From NCBI GenBank assembly GCA_036971615.1, contig JAYKKR010000043.1, positions 62,001 to 126,000 of the forward strand: a DNA stretch of 64,000 bases. Reading direction: 5' to 3'. The notes below the pieces were generated by a model, which searched no databases, was not told the origin of the DNA, and worked only from the letters and a program-made list of their open reading frames with translations. This stretch comes from Amyloporia xantha (taxonomy: Eukaryota > Basidiomycota > Agaricomycetes > Polyporales > Adustoporiaceae). Each line of letters starts with the position of its first letter. Within the stretch, counting starts at the first letter, position 1. Positions 33,528-44,080 of this stretch are shown here, piece after piece. The position numbers and the translations under genes are program-made.

Positions 33528-35931
33528 CTATGTGCGTGCCAAGAAACGAGAGAACGTGCCTTGCACTGCTATCTTCTTCATAATGGTCGGTTCAGGTGCT
33601 ATGACCCACCTATCAGACTCAAAGTCGGATGCAAAAGAATACACACTCACGATCGACGAGATTCTCTTCTTTGACCTTGCGCTTGATGCTATCCATGACT
33701 TCGCTCACACCTGATCGGTCCAAGTCTCCTCGCGCCTTCATCAAAGATTCCACAAACGCGATATTTGGCCCGTACACCTTCGCGAACGACCAATACGACA
33801 AGAACACGAGGCTCTGCGAGGCCTCCAGCATGGACAGGACCATCTCAAGGACCTGCATCTGGGGTTCGAGCTCCTTCAGTTTCTTATACTGGCCAAACAG
33901 CTTGTACGCCTCGTCGACGTCGGCCTTGAATCGCTCCAATGCAGCAGGCATCTTGAGCTTTGGCGCGTTGACGAGGGCGGTCAAGTAAGTGACGAGGAAC
34001 GTATCCAAGAGCTCCTCAACAATCAGATCTAGGAGCGTCGGATTGAGGAAGGTGTTGTAATCCGACATATAGTCACGGATGGTCTCAATGAGCTGTGCGG
34101 AAATCCCGTCGTACCACGCGGGCTGGAAGAGCTGCTTCGTCGCTGGTTTCAGATCGTTAAAGATGATATCGATGAGAATCTGCGTGCATTTCTTCGAAAC
34201 GTCTAGGAATCCGTCAATTGCGTCGTTGAGTTTATCGTGAATCGTCCCTCGGTATTTTTCCGACACGAGCGGTTCGATGCGTGCGGAGAGCGCCTCAGCG
34301 AAGTCTGCCGACTTCAGCTGGTCGTTGGCGAGGGCAATGTCATACTCCACCAAGCCGCCAGGTACCTCCTCGGGCTTCTCGATAAACTTCTTGTACTCCG
34401 CTTCTACGAGTCTCGTCCATTGCTCCTGCACACCCCGCATCACGCGGCTGACTTCCTCGATGACGCGCGCGAGGATCATGCCCTGTCCGCTCTCCATAGC
34501 GAGGTCGACCTGTTGGTTCACCATCTGGAAGAGGATCACCGCGCCCTGCATTCCGTATAACCCATCGCTGTTCACCTCAGGCGGCTCCGCCCGCGCGATG
34601 AATGCGGCAACCTCGTCCTTCATGAGATTTGTAGTCCACTCATCCAACTTCTTGATGATGAGCGTCAAATAGTCCTCGATGAGGCTCTGCTCCTTGCCGT
34701 CAAGTAATGCTGGCTGGAGTAATTCTGGGGGAATCTCGAGCTCCTTCATCTTCTTCTTGTAGTCCTTGATCCACGCATTCAGGGTCAGGAGAACGCTTGC
34801 CTCAGGCTCGGAGGTAACAATTTTGGTGAGACTTGCGTTGAGCGCTTTATGGTATTCGCGTATGTATAGGGAGTAGATCTCCCAAGATGGCGGAAAGCAT
34901 GGCACGACGTCGGTTTCGATGCGAATGAGGTCTTGATACACCCAGTCGAGATCGTCGAGGAAAGCTGCAGGGTTGTTCTCATTCCGGGCGTATGCTTCGT
35001 CAAATGTACTCTTGATAGATTCAATGATACACTTGGTGATTTTCTGGCGGTAGTGCTTGATCACTCGTGCGTCGGCCTGCATTGATCTGAACTTGGCCGC
35101 CGCATCCAACTTTGCTGCCTTCTTCACCAGCTTGATGGCTATGGCCTAGAACACAGTAAGAAGATTGCAAAAGACGAAGAAAGTCAAGAACCACCTTCTC
35201 ATCTTCCCGATCTTCAATCTCCGCAATCTTGACAAGCTTCACGACTGTCTCCGGATGGCCTTCCATAACGATCATGAAGCTATTTCGAGCCAGAGCGAGA
35301 ATGTACTCGTCGAACGCCTCGATGAGTCGGGTCAGACGTTCAAAATGGCGCGTAAGAGTGACCCTGATATCAGCAGAGGATTTCTTCGCCTGGTGCATAG
35401 TCTGATTGCGGAAGGCCTCCAACCGGTTGATTTGGTAATGCATGCGCAAGAGATTGGGAGCAGGACCCAGGATGTCCTGACTGTCTGCCTCGAGTAGGTC
35501 TTCCAGCATGTCGAGATGAGATTCCATTTCCAAGAGGTTATTCACCATCTCTTCCGTCCGCTCAAAGTTCCGGTGCACCATGGAGACCTACATACCATAA
35601 TAAATGAGCCTAAAAGAATCGAAAACCACGCAAGACATACCCTACTGATTTGGTCGAATGTGGACACATTATTCTGGGGGTCACTGCAGAGCCTGTCCAC
35701 TGTCCCCATCTCATCCTTGACTGTCTGCACATTACTGCGGGTGCTGAACAGCTTGCGCAAGCCATCTCTCGTCGCGTCCAGTTGCTCCTTCACCCCGCTC
35801 TTCAACCTCGCGTCGATGGACGCTTTCTCCTTCTCCAGCTTCTTGCGGAATGCAGTGATCTTAGCGAGATCATCTGGGAACTGCAAATATTCGCCCACGG
35901 CCTGCGCTGCGGATATCATAGGGGCCGACAT
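33528..35931 (-). CDS. SEC6: Exocyst complex component Sec6
   Basis: Subunit of the exocyst, which tethers secretory vesicles to the plasma membrane at sites of growth. The ATG at 35931 gives MSAPMISAAQAVGEYLQ. The first exon is a coiled-coil N-terminus (ITAFRKKLEKEKASIDARL). The next starts near VHRNFERTEEMVNNLLEME and continues through LLRMHYQINRLEAFRN and HPETVVKLVKIAEIEDRE. A long exon (35127-33660) carries the Sec6 helical-bundle body (LDDLDWVYQDLIRIE, LQPALLDGKEQSLIEDYL, FNDLKPATKQLFQPAWYDG, VVTYLTAL-like VTYLTALVNAPK). The last exon joins to PPEPTIMKKIAVQGTFSRFL and ends at 33528, which matches the usual family end. The length of about 750 aa is normal. A longer in-frame start exists at 35979. 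Confidence 0.95.
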
Positions 35932-36406
35932 AGTTATGTCCAATCGACTGGACAAGGAGGATACAGCGAAAGGCTGCACCGTGCATGTAGGAGAAGGTAA
36001 CTAGGCATGGTGCACGAGCGCTTGATCTGCTTTCAATTGTTCAAGCTGTGTCGCATTCGTCGATCGAGTAAACTGCCCGAAAATGACATAAATGCGATAT
36101 ACTGAACTTTCAAAACGGGCATTAATAAACACTGGAGCTTTATATGTGGCAAATGTCCAAGCGAGTAGAATCAAATGACGTTGTGATGATTGCAACTTAT
36201 TTGATGAGGGTCGGATGGGAAAGCCCAGAATACATCCTCACGATCAGCTCGTATCGTGTGGTGTAAGGAAACTCAAAAAAAGCCACACTAGGCGTGCTGA
36301 CGACGATATCGAACTTACAAATCATACAAGTCATGGGGCATGTCATATTTGCACTAAGTCGACACATAACAGGTTGCCAGAGAGGGAAGAAGGAACGGTA
36401 CAATAA
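35932..36406. other. Intergenic between eL33 and SEC6 (both minus strand)
   Basis: 475 bases holding the SEC6 promoter and the eL33 3' end. I see no gene. Confidence 0.5.
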
Positions 36407-37104
36407 TCAGATAGCAGATGGGTAAAGCATCTGTGTCATGGAACATGAACCTCCGGGCTACAACAACGGATGCAAAAGAATAGACTCACCACACGAACAC
36501 TGGCACCGAATGCGTGAGGCGGCAGGTTCGACCTGAATTTCGATTTTACAACACCGTTGCTTCCGTGTGGGCGAGTTACACGACTGGAGAGCACAGTGAG
36601 CACAATAAAAACAGAGTACTGGCGCACACTACGCACCCCCAGATCACTCGAACCTTCGAGCCCTTGACCTCCTTCTTTGCCCGGTAGACAAAGGCCACCC
36701 GCTGTGTAGAATCATGGTCGGTCATTGGAATGAAATGGAAACATGGCATGTGCTTACCTTTCCGAGGTAGAATTGCGCATCCTCCTTAGTGGCGACACCC
36801 TCGATTTGGACGAGGGAAGTGTTGGGACGGGTGTTGCGCTTGGCGCGCTTGTGGCCGAGGACACGTCCCTTGGAGTAGAGTCTGCGAGATGCAGGAACAT
36901 GCGTAAGCCCCATTGCTCCCAAAGTGACAGAATTTAGAGCAGCAGCAAAGTCGTCGGCACAAGATATGAAGGTGTAGCGTCATCCAAGCGGTGGATCGTC
37001 CATCCATCCATCTCCTAGCCATGAATTGCGTTTCGACTCGCCAGATAGTCGTATACAGCCCATGCAGGCATCGTGTAGCACAAGTCTCACCTTGTAGATC
37101 CCAT
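36407..37104 (-). CDS. RPL33: 60S ribosomal protein eL33 (L33/L35a)
   Basis: Component of the large cytosolic ribosomal subunit. Five exons, 37104-37091, 36881-36758, 36701-36637, 36583-36490 and 36430-36407, sum to 321 bases, 106 aa, the normal length (yeast 107). The sequence reads [87 protein letters not shown] and MLYPSAI. The first exon is only 14 coding nucleotides and its intron (36882-37090, 209 nt) is about four times the local norm, as is common for fungal ribosomal protein genes. Divergent from the ARG7 gene. Confidence 0.95.
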
Positions 37105-37572
37105 TTTTGTCGTTGTCCTGGCCGATGTCGAAAGTCTTGAAGATTGCTGCCAAAGTCTGCGGATAGCGCCGGTGGAGGGTGAGAACCGTAGTTGCCTAAT
37201 GCGGCCTCAATGACCGTGGGAACTCCGCCTCGTATATGTTGTCGGCTTGTCTGCTATGTTTTGCTCTCAACCATCGATGCAGTGAAGAGCTGCACTCGGC
37301 CGTCGTCTGTCCCTCGACGAACGCGAGTAACGGAGCGGTGGAAGAGCGAATTCTCCCTTCGAGGTATTGTCTGTCACTACAGTCTACTTGCTGGCGTCTC
37401 CGAACTACTGTACTTCGCCGGAGCTCTAGTCGAGGGGAATATACTATTGGTCGAGTCATCGGAGTCATTGCGTGAATTCGGCTATACAGCTTCCTTTGTG
37501 TCTGCGTGCGCTCGACCGACTGCCTATATATTGAGCTGAGCGCGAGCGCCTTCAAGCGATACCCCAATCCCC
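37105..37572. promoter_or_regulatory. Shared divergent promoter of eL33 and ARG7
   Basis: 468 bases lie between the two start codons. The only stretch available to both genes contains several pyrimidine-rich runs and a TATA-like string (ctatatattg, near 37524) about 45 bases upstream of the ARG7 ATG. The assignment is by position. Confidence 0.5.
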
Positions 37573-39243
37573 ATGTCTTCACGGCTACCCTCTCTGTGGA
37601 AGCGGTTCTCGTCGACCATAACCCCAAGAGCAATTCCACCGAAAGCACATCATCATGCAACTATTCCTGACTCCGTTTTTCCAAGTGGGTACACACTGAC
37701 GGGATTGCACTGCGGTATCAAAAAGACAGGGGCTCCCGATCTCGCTGTGATCCTGTCCACCACCGCTCGTCCAGCGTCAGCAGCAGCGTGCTTCACGCGC
37801 AACGCGTTCAAAGCCGCACCCGTAGTGGTATCTGAAGAAGTTTTACGACGCAATGGCGGTCACGCCAGGGCTCTTGTTGTCAACAGCGGTTGTGCTAATG
37901 CTGTCACGGGCAAGCAAGGCATGGAGGATGCATGGGCTATGGTCCGTGCTACTGACGCATTGCTCGACCCTGCCGGGTCAGGAGAGAGCGAGACCCTAGT
38001 CATGTCCACAGGCGTCATCGGCCAGAATCTACCGATCTCCAAAATCGTTGCGGGGATTCAGTCCCAATCGACTGGAAGCAAGAGTCTCGGGTCCAACTTC
38101 GATGCATGGGAGAGAGCCGCAAAGGCCTTCATGACCACCGATACATTCCCGAAGCTGCGCGCACGTACTTTCACAATTAACGGCAATGAGTACAAAATGG
38201 CAGGCATGGATAAGGGCGCAGGCATGATTCACCCGGACATGGGCCCACCCAGGACGTCCGGCCAGTTGCATGCGACGCTGCTTGGGTGCATCATGACGGA
38301 CGCAGCGGTCTCTCCGCGCAGTCTACAGTCAGCCCTCACCTATGCAGTCGACCGTAGCTTCAATTCAATCAGCGTCGACGGCGATATGTCAACGAATGAC
38401 ACGATCCTGGTTCTCGCAAACGGTGCCGCTGTCACGGCCTCGGAGGTAGAAGAGATTGACGAGGACCGGGATCCACGCGCGTACGAGATCTTTAGGGACG
38501 AACTCACTGCTTTTGCGACGGATCTCGCTCAGCTCGTCGTGCGAGATGGTGAAGGCGCCACCAAGTTTGTGACCGTATCCGTTGATGTGAATTTCTCTCG
38601 TATCAATTGGTATGATTGTCCTTATAAGCTCGGTTGACACTCGCAGGGCGCTGCAACATATGAGGATGCACACCGGATCGCATCACGTATATCGACATCG
38701 GCACTGGTCAAGACAGCGTTGTATGGCGAAGATGCAAAGTGAGTGTCGGTTTCCTTCGGCTTCGACCGCGAGACAGCGAATCATCAATATGGATGTGATC
38801 AACCATCATAACACCACACATGCGATGATGTTTCTCCGATTGCCCTAGTTCTCTCATTTTGTTACGCTCTCTTATAAACGCCACTCACATAAATCACACA
38901 GTTGGGGCCGCATTTTGGCCGCCACAGGTTCTATCCCGTTGTCTGTACCGCTGGACCCCACGCGTGTCAGTGTTTCCTTCATACCAAAAGATGCCTCGCC
39001 TGCCTTGCCGCTCCTCGTAAATGGCGAACCCGAAAACGTGGACGAAGTCCGCGCAAAACAGATCCTCAGCATCGAAGACCTGGAGATCCAGATCCAACTG
39101 GGGATCGGAAAGGAAAGCGCGAAGTATTGGACGTGCGACTTCAGCTATGTGCGTATCTCGTGCCACGACATGATCCTACTACCAAGAGGTGCTGACGAAC
39201 GATGCAGGAGTACGTTAGGATTAATGGAGATTATCGAAGTTAG
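37573..39243 (+). CDS. ARG7: Arginine biosynthesis bifunctional protein ArgJ (glutamate N-acetyltransferase / ornithine acetyltransferase)
   Basis: Mitochondrial enzyme that transfers acetyl from N-acetylornithine to glutamate and can also make N-acetylglutamate from acetyl-CoA, so it recycles the acetyl group in arginine synthesis. Exons 37573-38586, 38647-38738, 38902-39148 and 39208-39243 sum to 1389 bases, 462 aa. The N-terminus ([16 protein letters not shown]) looks like a mitochondrial presequence. Motifs: [31 protein letters not shown], and [13 protein letters not shown], where the precursor self-cleaves before Thr to give the catalytic N-terminal Thr of the beta chain. [23 protein letters not shown] and LYGEDANWGRILAA follow, with a final [14 protein letters not shown]. 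Confidence 0.95.
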
Positions 39244-39439
39244 ATGTAAGGAATGTCAGTAGGAAAGAAGGAAGGGCCAGCCTGTGGTAGACTGAAGGCG
39301 ATGTCCACTGAGGGCACATGGGGCCGGGTAATAATTAGCTACGAAAATGCAAGCTTCCTGGTATATGTCCACCTTCACATTGTTCAAGGTCCCTGAGGCA
39401 CCCAACGAGCCACCGATATATCACCACAGTCGTAGGCAA

Positions 39440-40720
39440 TCATTTCCACACAAGCTTCCCGTTCTCGTCCACATAGGCCGTCATACCGCCACTGGTGGCC
39501 TTTCCGCTCTTGCTGAACTGCTCTGCGATCTTGGCTCGCTCTAGCTCACGCTTGTGACTCGCTAACCGCGCTAGTCGCTCAGCTTCGGCATCCCCTTTCG
39601 CAGCCTTCTGGGCCTCGCGCTTTGCTGCGTTCTGCCGTTGCTTCTTCGTCACGGTTTCCGGCGCTGGAGGGGTCTGTGAAGGACTTTTATGCGTCTCTAA
39701 GGATGGCGGCATTCAGAGAGGTGGTGAGAACAAAAGCGAACATAACTGACTTGTGCGAGTCCGGCTCTTGACGACGCCCCATCCACCATCGTCCTCGCCG
39801 TCTGCATCGTCAGCAGTCCCTCGCGAATCGTCTACGTCCTCATAGTCTGCCCATGAGAATCCTGCCGCTGGCTTGTCTGCTGGCCCGGGCTGTATCCGCA
39901 TTACCCGCGCGACTGATGGATAGTCAGGTGTTTCTAGCATGCTGTGGGACATCCGCAGATACATGAGCATGGATTTATATAGCATGAGACTGATGGTACG
40001 CAACTCGTCCACCCCCGTCTTGCGCGGCTTTGGCAACAGCCTCTCTGCCAGCGTCCGCCGGTTTTCAACAGGAGCCTCGACAGGCCCCCCGAGCTCGTCA
40101 TCAGTGCGCTCCGCCACCGGCGATGAGTTCCCCGTCGCAGACGTCGTCGTGATCCCTACGCTCACATCGCTCGTCCCCGCCTCACCTCTGGGCACATCCA
40201 GAGGAACCGCCCGTCGCCGCGACTCCACGCGCGTCCACGACTCGTCCGTGTCGACAGGTGCCAGCCTCGGTGTAGAGCTCTTCCGCGATTTGGACGCTGC
40301 CGGGCGCGCAGGCATCGCCTCAGGCGACTCAGGCGCTGTCGCAGACGACTCGGACATGGCGTCAACGGGCACTGGGCGCGGCGTACCGCTGCCTCCCGCC
40401 TTCTTGCCCTTCTTCTTCTTGGACTTGCTCGTCTTAGCAGGCGCTGGCTGATCGGTGTCCCGAGGGTCTGACGGGGCGTCAAAGCCACCTGGAATGACGG
40501 GGGGAAATTGGGCGACGATGGGACTCGCATCTAGAGCTGGAGACTTGGCTGTCTGCTTCTTCTTCTTTCCCGCCGCTTTTGATACTGGCGGGGAAGGAGT
40601 CTCTGGCTGCGACTCTGGCTGCGACCCACGCTGCGTGTAACTGAGCGCAGTCACTGCAATTCCAGCGACAAATACGGCTGCGATAGCGGTTTCTGAGACG
40701 GTGCTTTGTGCGGAGCCCAT
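39440..40720 (-). CDS. Membrane-anchored basic protein, conserved-looking, unknown function
   Basis: The ATG at 40720 is followed by one hydrophobic segment (residues about 10-27, TAIAAVFVAGIAVTALSY), then long Lys- and Pro-rich disordered stretches with Lys clusters (KKKKQ, KSKKKKGKK). An ordered patch contains FSWADYEDVDD and GGWGVVKSRTRT. A 56-nt intron (donor near 39752) joins this to KTHKSPSQTPP and a helical basic end (KKQRQNAAKREAQKAAKG, LARLASHKRELERA), finishing SGGMTAYVDENGKLVWK. One internal stretch (39950-40005) may be an unspliced in-frame intron. A single-pass membrane protein with a cytosolic basic domain is inferred. The 3' end converges on ARG7, 196 bases away. Confidence 0.75.
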
Positions 40721-41130
40721 GACTAGAGTCTGAGAACGAGAAACGTAATGCTGGAAGGTGAGAAGGGTTGGGAAAGAGTTCGTCTGAGAGTGCGAGATAT
40801 TGGCGCGGTCCTACGTGCCGGGTACAGACGCTCAGTCTGTCGTGGAAACGCGTCAACAAGCGTAAATAACGCGTCCGCATATTGCGGTTGAACTAAGTGC
40901 TTGAAACATCCATAAAACACTCTTTGGTACATGGACTAATCATACAGGCTGCAAAGACGAGTACAAACCATGCAAAATGCCACAGCGATGATGTTACATA
41001 CAGAGAATCCCGGGCCTACAAATCAGCGATACCATCACGTTTGAATCAAGCTCAAAATCCATCCACCTTACTGGAGTTGCGCGTTGATCAGCATGTGGTC
41101 ATCATTACCTCGTATTGTGAGCCTCATTAC
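40721..41130. other. Intergenic
   Basis: About 410 bases holding the promoter of the membrane-anchored protein gene and the 3' end of paralog B. No gene seen. Confidence 0.4.
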
Positions 41131-42204
41131 TTACCAGCCACTCGCTCTCTCTCTCGCAAGCCCGACCCGAACTATGCGGCAATGAAATGGACTCAGCTGT
41201 AAATCTTCCTTGAGAAACGCATTTAGCTCGGTATAAGGCATATCTGCGAGACTGCGGATGCATTCTGCGTCGACGACTCCAGCTTTCGTGAAAGCCGCCG
41301 ACATCCCTTCCATATTAGGATGGAGCGATCCCAAGAACGCTTTTACTTCGCGAGCTCCGGTGGATTCATGCTTGGTAGGATTGATCGCGACATGCGTAGG
41401 CCGAGCTTTCTGTATAAATGACGATCAGTAATTGTCGACTCCAGGACATGTATCGGGTTAGCTGTTGGGTTAAAGCGTACTTGCCTGCGCGGAAGAGCTG
41501 CTTTCGCCATGGGAGGGAGAAGACAACGGCTGACAAAATGGAATACAAGTGAGGCCCGAGAGTTCACGGACTGTGAGGGTCGCAGGAGAGCGAAAGTCAC
41601 GGGCATGCTCGACTTCGTCGCATGTTGTCCACGAATGTCAAGATCAACTCCGTCTCATTCCGAACGTGCTCGCTCCCGGCGCCAGATGCAAACCGCGTAC
41701 CTTTGATACCTGAGGCTTGTGGCAACGATGCAGTCTAGATACCACAATTCATCAGAATGCTCTCCCATCGCAATTGGAATTAAGACGGGAACGTACAGGT
41801 CACTTTGTTTGGACAGTAGCCCCCTTTCCTGACGGTATAAGAAGCCCGTACGTTCTAGATATCTTTTTGTATACGCCTTGAGAGGCCACGCGCCCTCATA
41901 CCGAGTCACCCAAGGCAGGCGTCTGCATGCCTAACAAATGCTTTAGCATAGACACACAACACGGTCTCACGAGTCCAAACCTGATTGAACACTATTTTCC
42001 ATTTGTCGGTATCCTGCATGGAGAAGCAATGGTGGAGATTCAAGTGCTCGGCGGCCAATTGACGCAATGTTTTCTGCAGACCCCGAGATGATAGATGCAT
42101 ATATTCAGTGCATGCAGCTGAGGCTTCGCCAAGATCCTGCTCACCTTCATATTTGCAAACTCTGGAGAACAAGAGGAATTGAAACCCATCGACTTGGAAA
42201 TCAT
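41131..42204 (-). CDS. Unknown protein with SAM-like C-terminus, paralog B
   Basis: Paralog of the gene at 32070. The ATG at 42204 opens a 60-base first exon (MISKSMGFNSSCSPEFANMK). A 93-base second exon (42073-41981, KTLRQLAAEHLNLHHCF) has exactly the same length as exon 2 of paralog A. The third starts at 41930 with ACRRLPWVTRYEGAWPLKAY and includes EHSDE. The last exon begins near 41420 (KARPTHVAIN) and carries EVKAFLGSLHPNMEG, AGVVDAECIRSLADMP and FLKEDLQLSPFHCR. The exon or exons between about 41700 and 41430 are not settled. The end is a TAA at 41131, although the same bases (GGTAAGT) would also serve as a donor. Function unknown. Confidence 0.65.
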
Positions 42205-44080
42205 TCTCGCTTTTCTGTGCCCAGGATACGGTATGGCAGAAGGGGCGATATGAACATCTGCTGAGCGACGATTGAGTTCTCACTCAAGGAGAGCGACTGC
42301 TAGGATATACCGTGATTGCGCATGAGAGAGCTTGAGCGATGGGGGTGTAGCGAAAAACCGCAACCATTCGCATATATATATATATATGCAGGCTATTGAG
42401 AACGGCCCATGTACCGGGAAGACCTATCGATAAGTCAGCGTCAGAATGCCAGAATGTTCACGGCATGCGCGGAAGGGGCAAGAGTCGGAAATAGGTGTCA
42501 TAGGACACACCGCGTGCAGGACGGCACAACATCCTCATCAGAGGCGCACGATTAAGGGACATCGGCGAACTACGATGGATCATCGCGATGTACAAGTCGT
42601 GCACTTGTTTACGACATGCCTACTGGCACGGAATTCCTTGCAAGAACGCTCGGTCTCATGCAACTATCAGCAGATCCTGCCCGCGCGTTCCGTCGAGGAA
42701 TTAGGATTAGGAGGTGGAAGGGGAACGGCGGTACGCTCCTCGCACAGATGCTTTCCTGTTAGAATCGCATATGTCGTGGGAAGTATTCTAGCGTGACCTA
42801 GACCATGTGCGAACTGGCTGGACATATGAACGATGCGATGGTTAGTCAAGGGAAGGGAGACAGGGGCGAAAGGTGAACTTGCCAGAAACTCCAAGGCCCA
42901 GAAAGGTAACCAAGTGCCGGTTCAATAATCGGCATAATCGGTAAGCGTTACGTGTCGCGCAAGGAGTCTGGAGGGCTTCGAAACTTTATCGATGGTTTGA
43001 CGAAAGCTGTATTTTATAGGTAGCCAGACTTACCGAAAGGTCCTGCGCATGTAGTGCACTATATCCAGAGGCATAGTGTAGTACGGCTTGTCCTGAAAGC
43101 GCCAGGATCCAGGGTGATGCCAGACATCAGTCAAATCGAAAGAGTACGGGTGCTGCTACATGAATCAGAACGCACATCTGAAAGAATACCGCGTCTGTGT
43201 AGAATAGGCATGTGAGACATGAGCATTTGGTACCACAATTGCTGACTTACAGCAAGACCGATAGAATCCATAATATCAATACGAACATGGTCAATCTTAG
43301 CAAACAACGGAAGAGCAAGGATTTGCTGCAGCGGGGTAGCAGTAGATGAAGACGCACCTTTGAGACATAGGTCGTAAGACAAGAAAATATGGGAGACAAA
43401 AGGTGAAGACCATCATTTAGAGGTTACCCTTAGAAAGGGCGGTCCATATATACATCATATGGCATAAATGCCAATGGTTTCCATGAAGCTTGTGATGTTG
43501 TCAACAGGTTCACCGTCGAGGGAGACGACGGGGAATAATGGACAGGTGCACGTGAGAGTCGGCTATACTGCTCGCAATTCTGTAGCCAGACGCAAGGCAC
43601 GCACAAGAGGATGAGCGATAATGATACCAGGTTGAACGAAGTCTTGTTAAGGGCCTCAGACGGACCCTCAGAAACGTCCCTGTAACAGCGCTAGCTTCGC
43701 GTTAGCAAGCTACATAGTCAATCAGCATCTCTCCATATTCATATTAGATAGGCCCAACAGTCCATGCAATGCAGATACGAACAGATTGCTGTGAAGGCAT
43801 AATAATGCAATACTGCAACCCATATGGTACGGTAGGTAGAGGTGGTCGTAAATACCCGAGAGTCCTATCGTTCCGCTGAACGACCTACGGGACGGCACGT
43901 ACTAGAACGAAGTCCGAAAAAATGCAAGCTGCAAAACCCGTGGACCTGGTGGTGGCAGAGGGATGGTACAAGCCCAAAACAATATAAATTGCAGGGATAT
44001 CTAGATGATGAAGTGAGACGAAGGGAGCAACACGCATACAGATGAAAGGCAGAACAATTGTTAAGATGGTCCGATACTCA
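42205..44080. other. 1.9 kb with exon-like fragments but no supported gene
   Basis: Several minus-strand pieces next to good splice signals read like protein: near 43060 (DKPYYTMPLDIVHYMRRTF before GTAAGT), near 42940 (PIIEPALGYLSGPWSFWQ) and 43334-43250 (QILALPLFAKIDHVRIDI, up to a GTAAGT donor). They cannot be joined into one frame with confidence and match nothing I know. A (TA)n run lies at 42372-42387. Possibly an eroded or heavily spliced gene. Confidence 0.25.
42372..42387. repeat. (AT)8 microsatellite
   Basis: Eight uninterrupted AT units, directly visible, upstream of paralog B. Confidence 0.95.

Noticed and set aside
37196..37660. 154-codon minus-strand frame overlapping the ARG7 start
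   Set aside because: It covers the divergent promoter and the ARG7 presequence, and has no recognisable motif.
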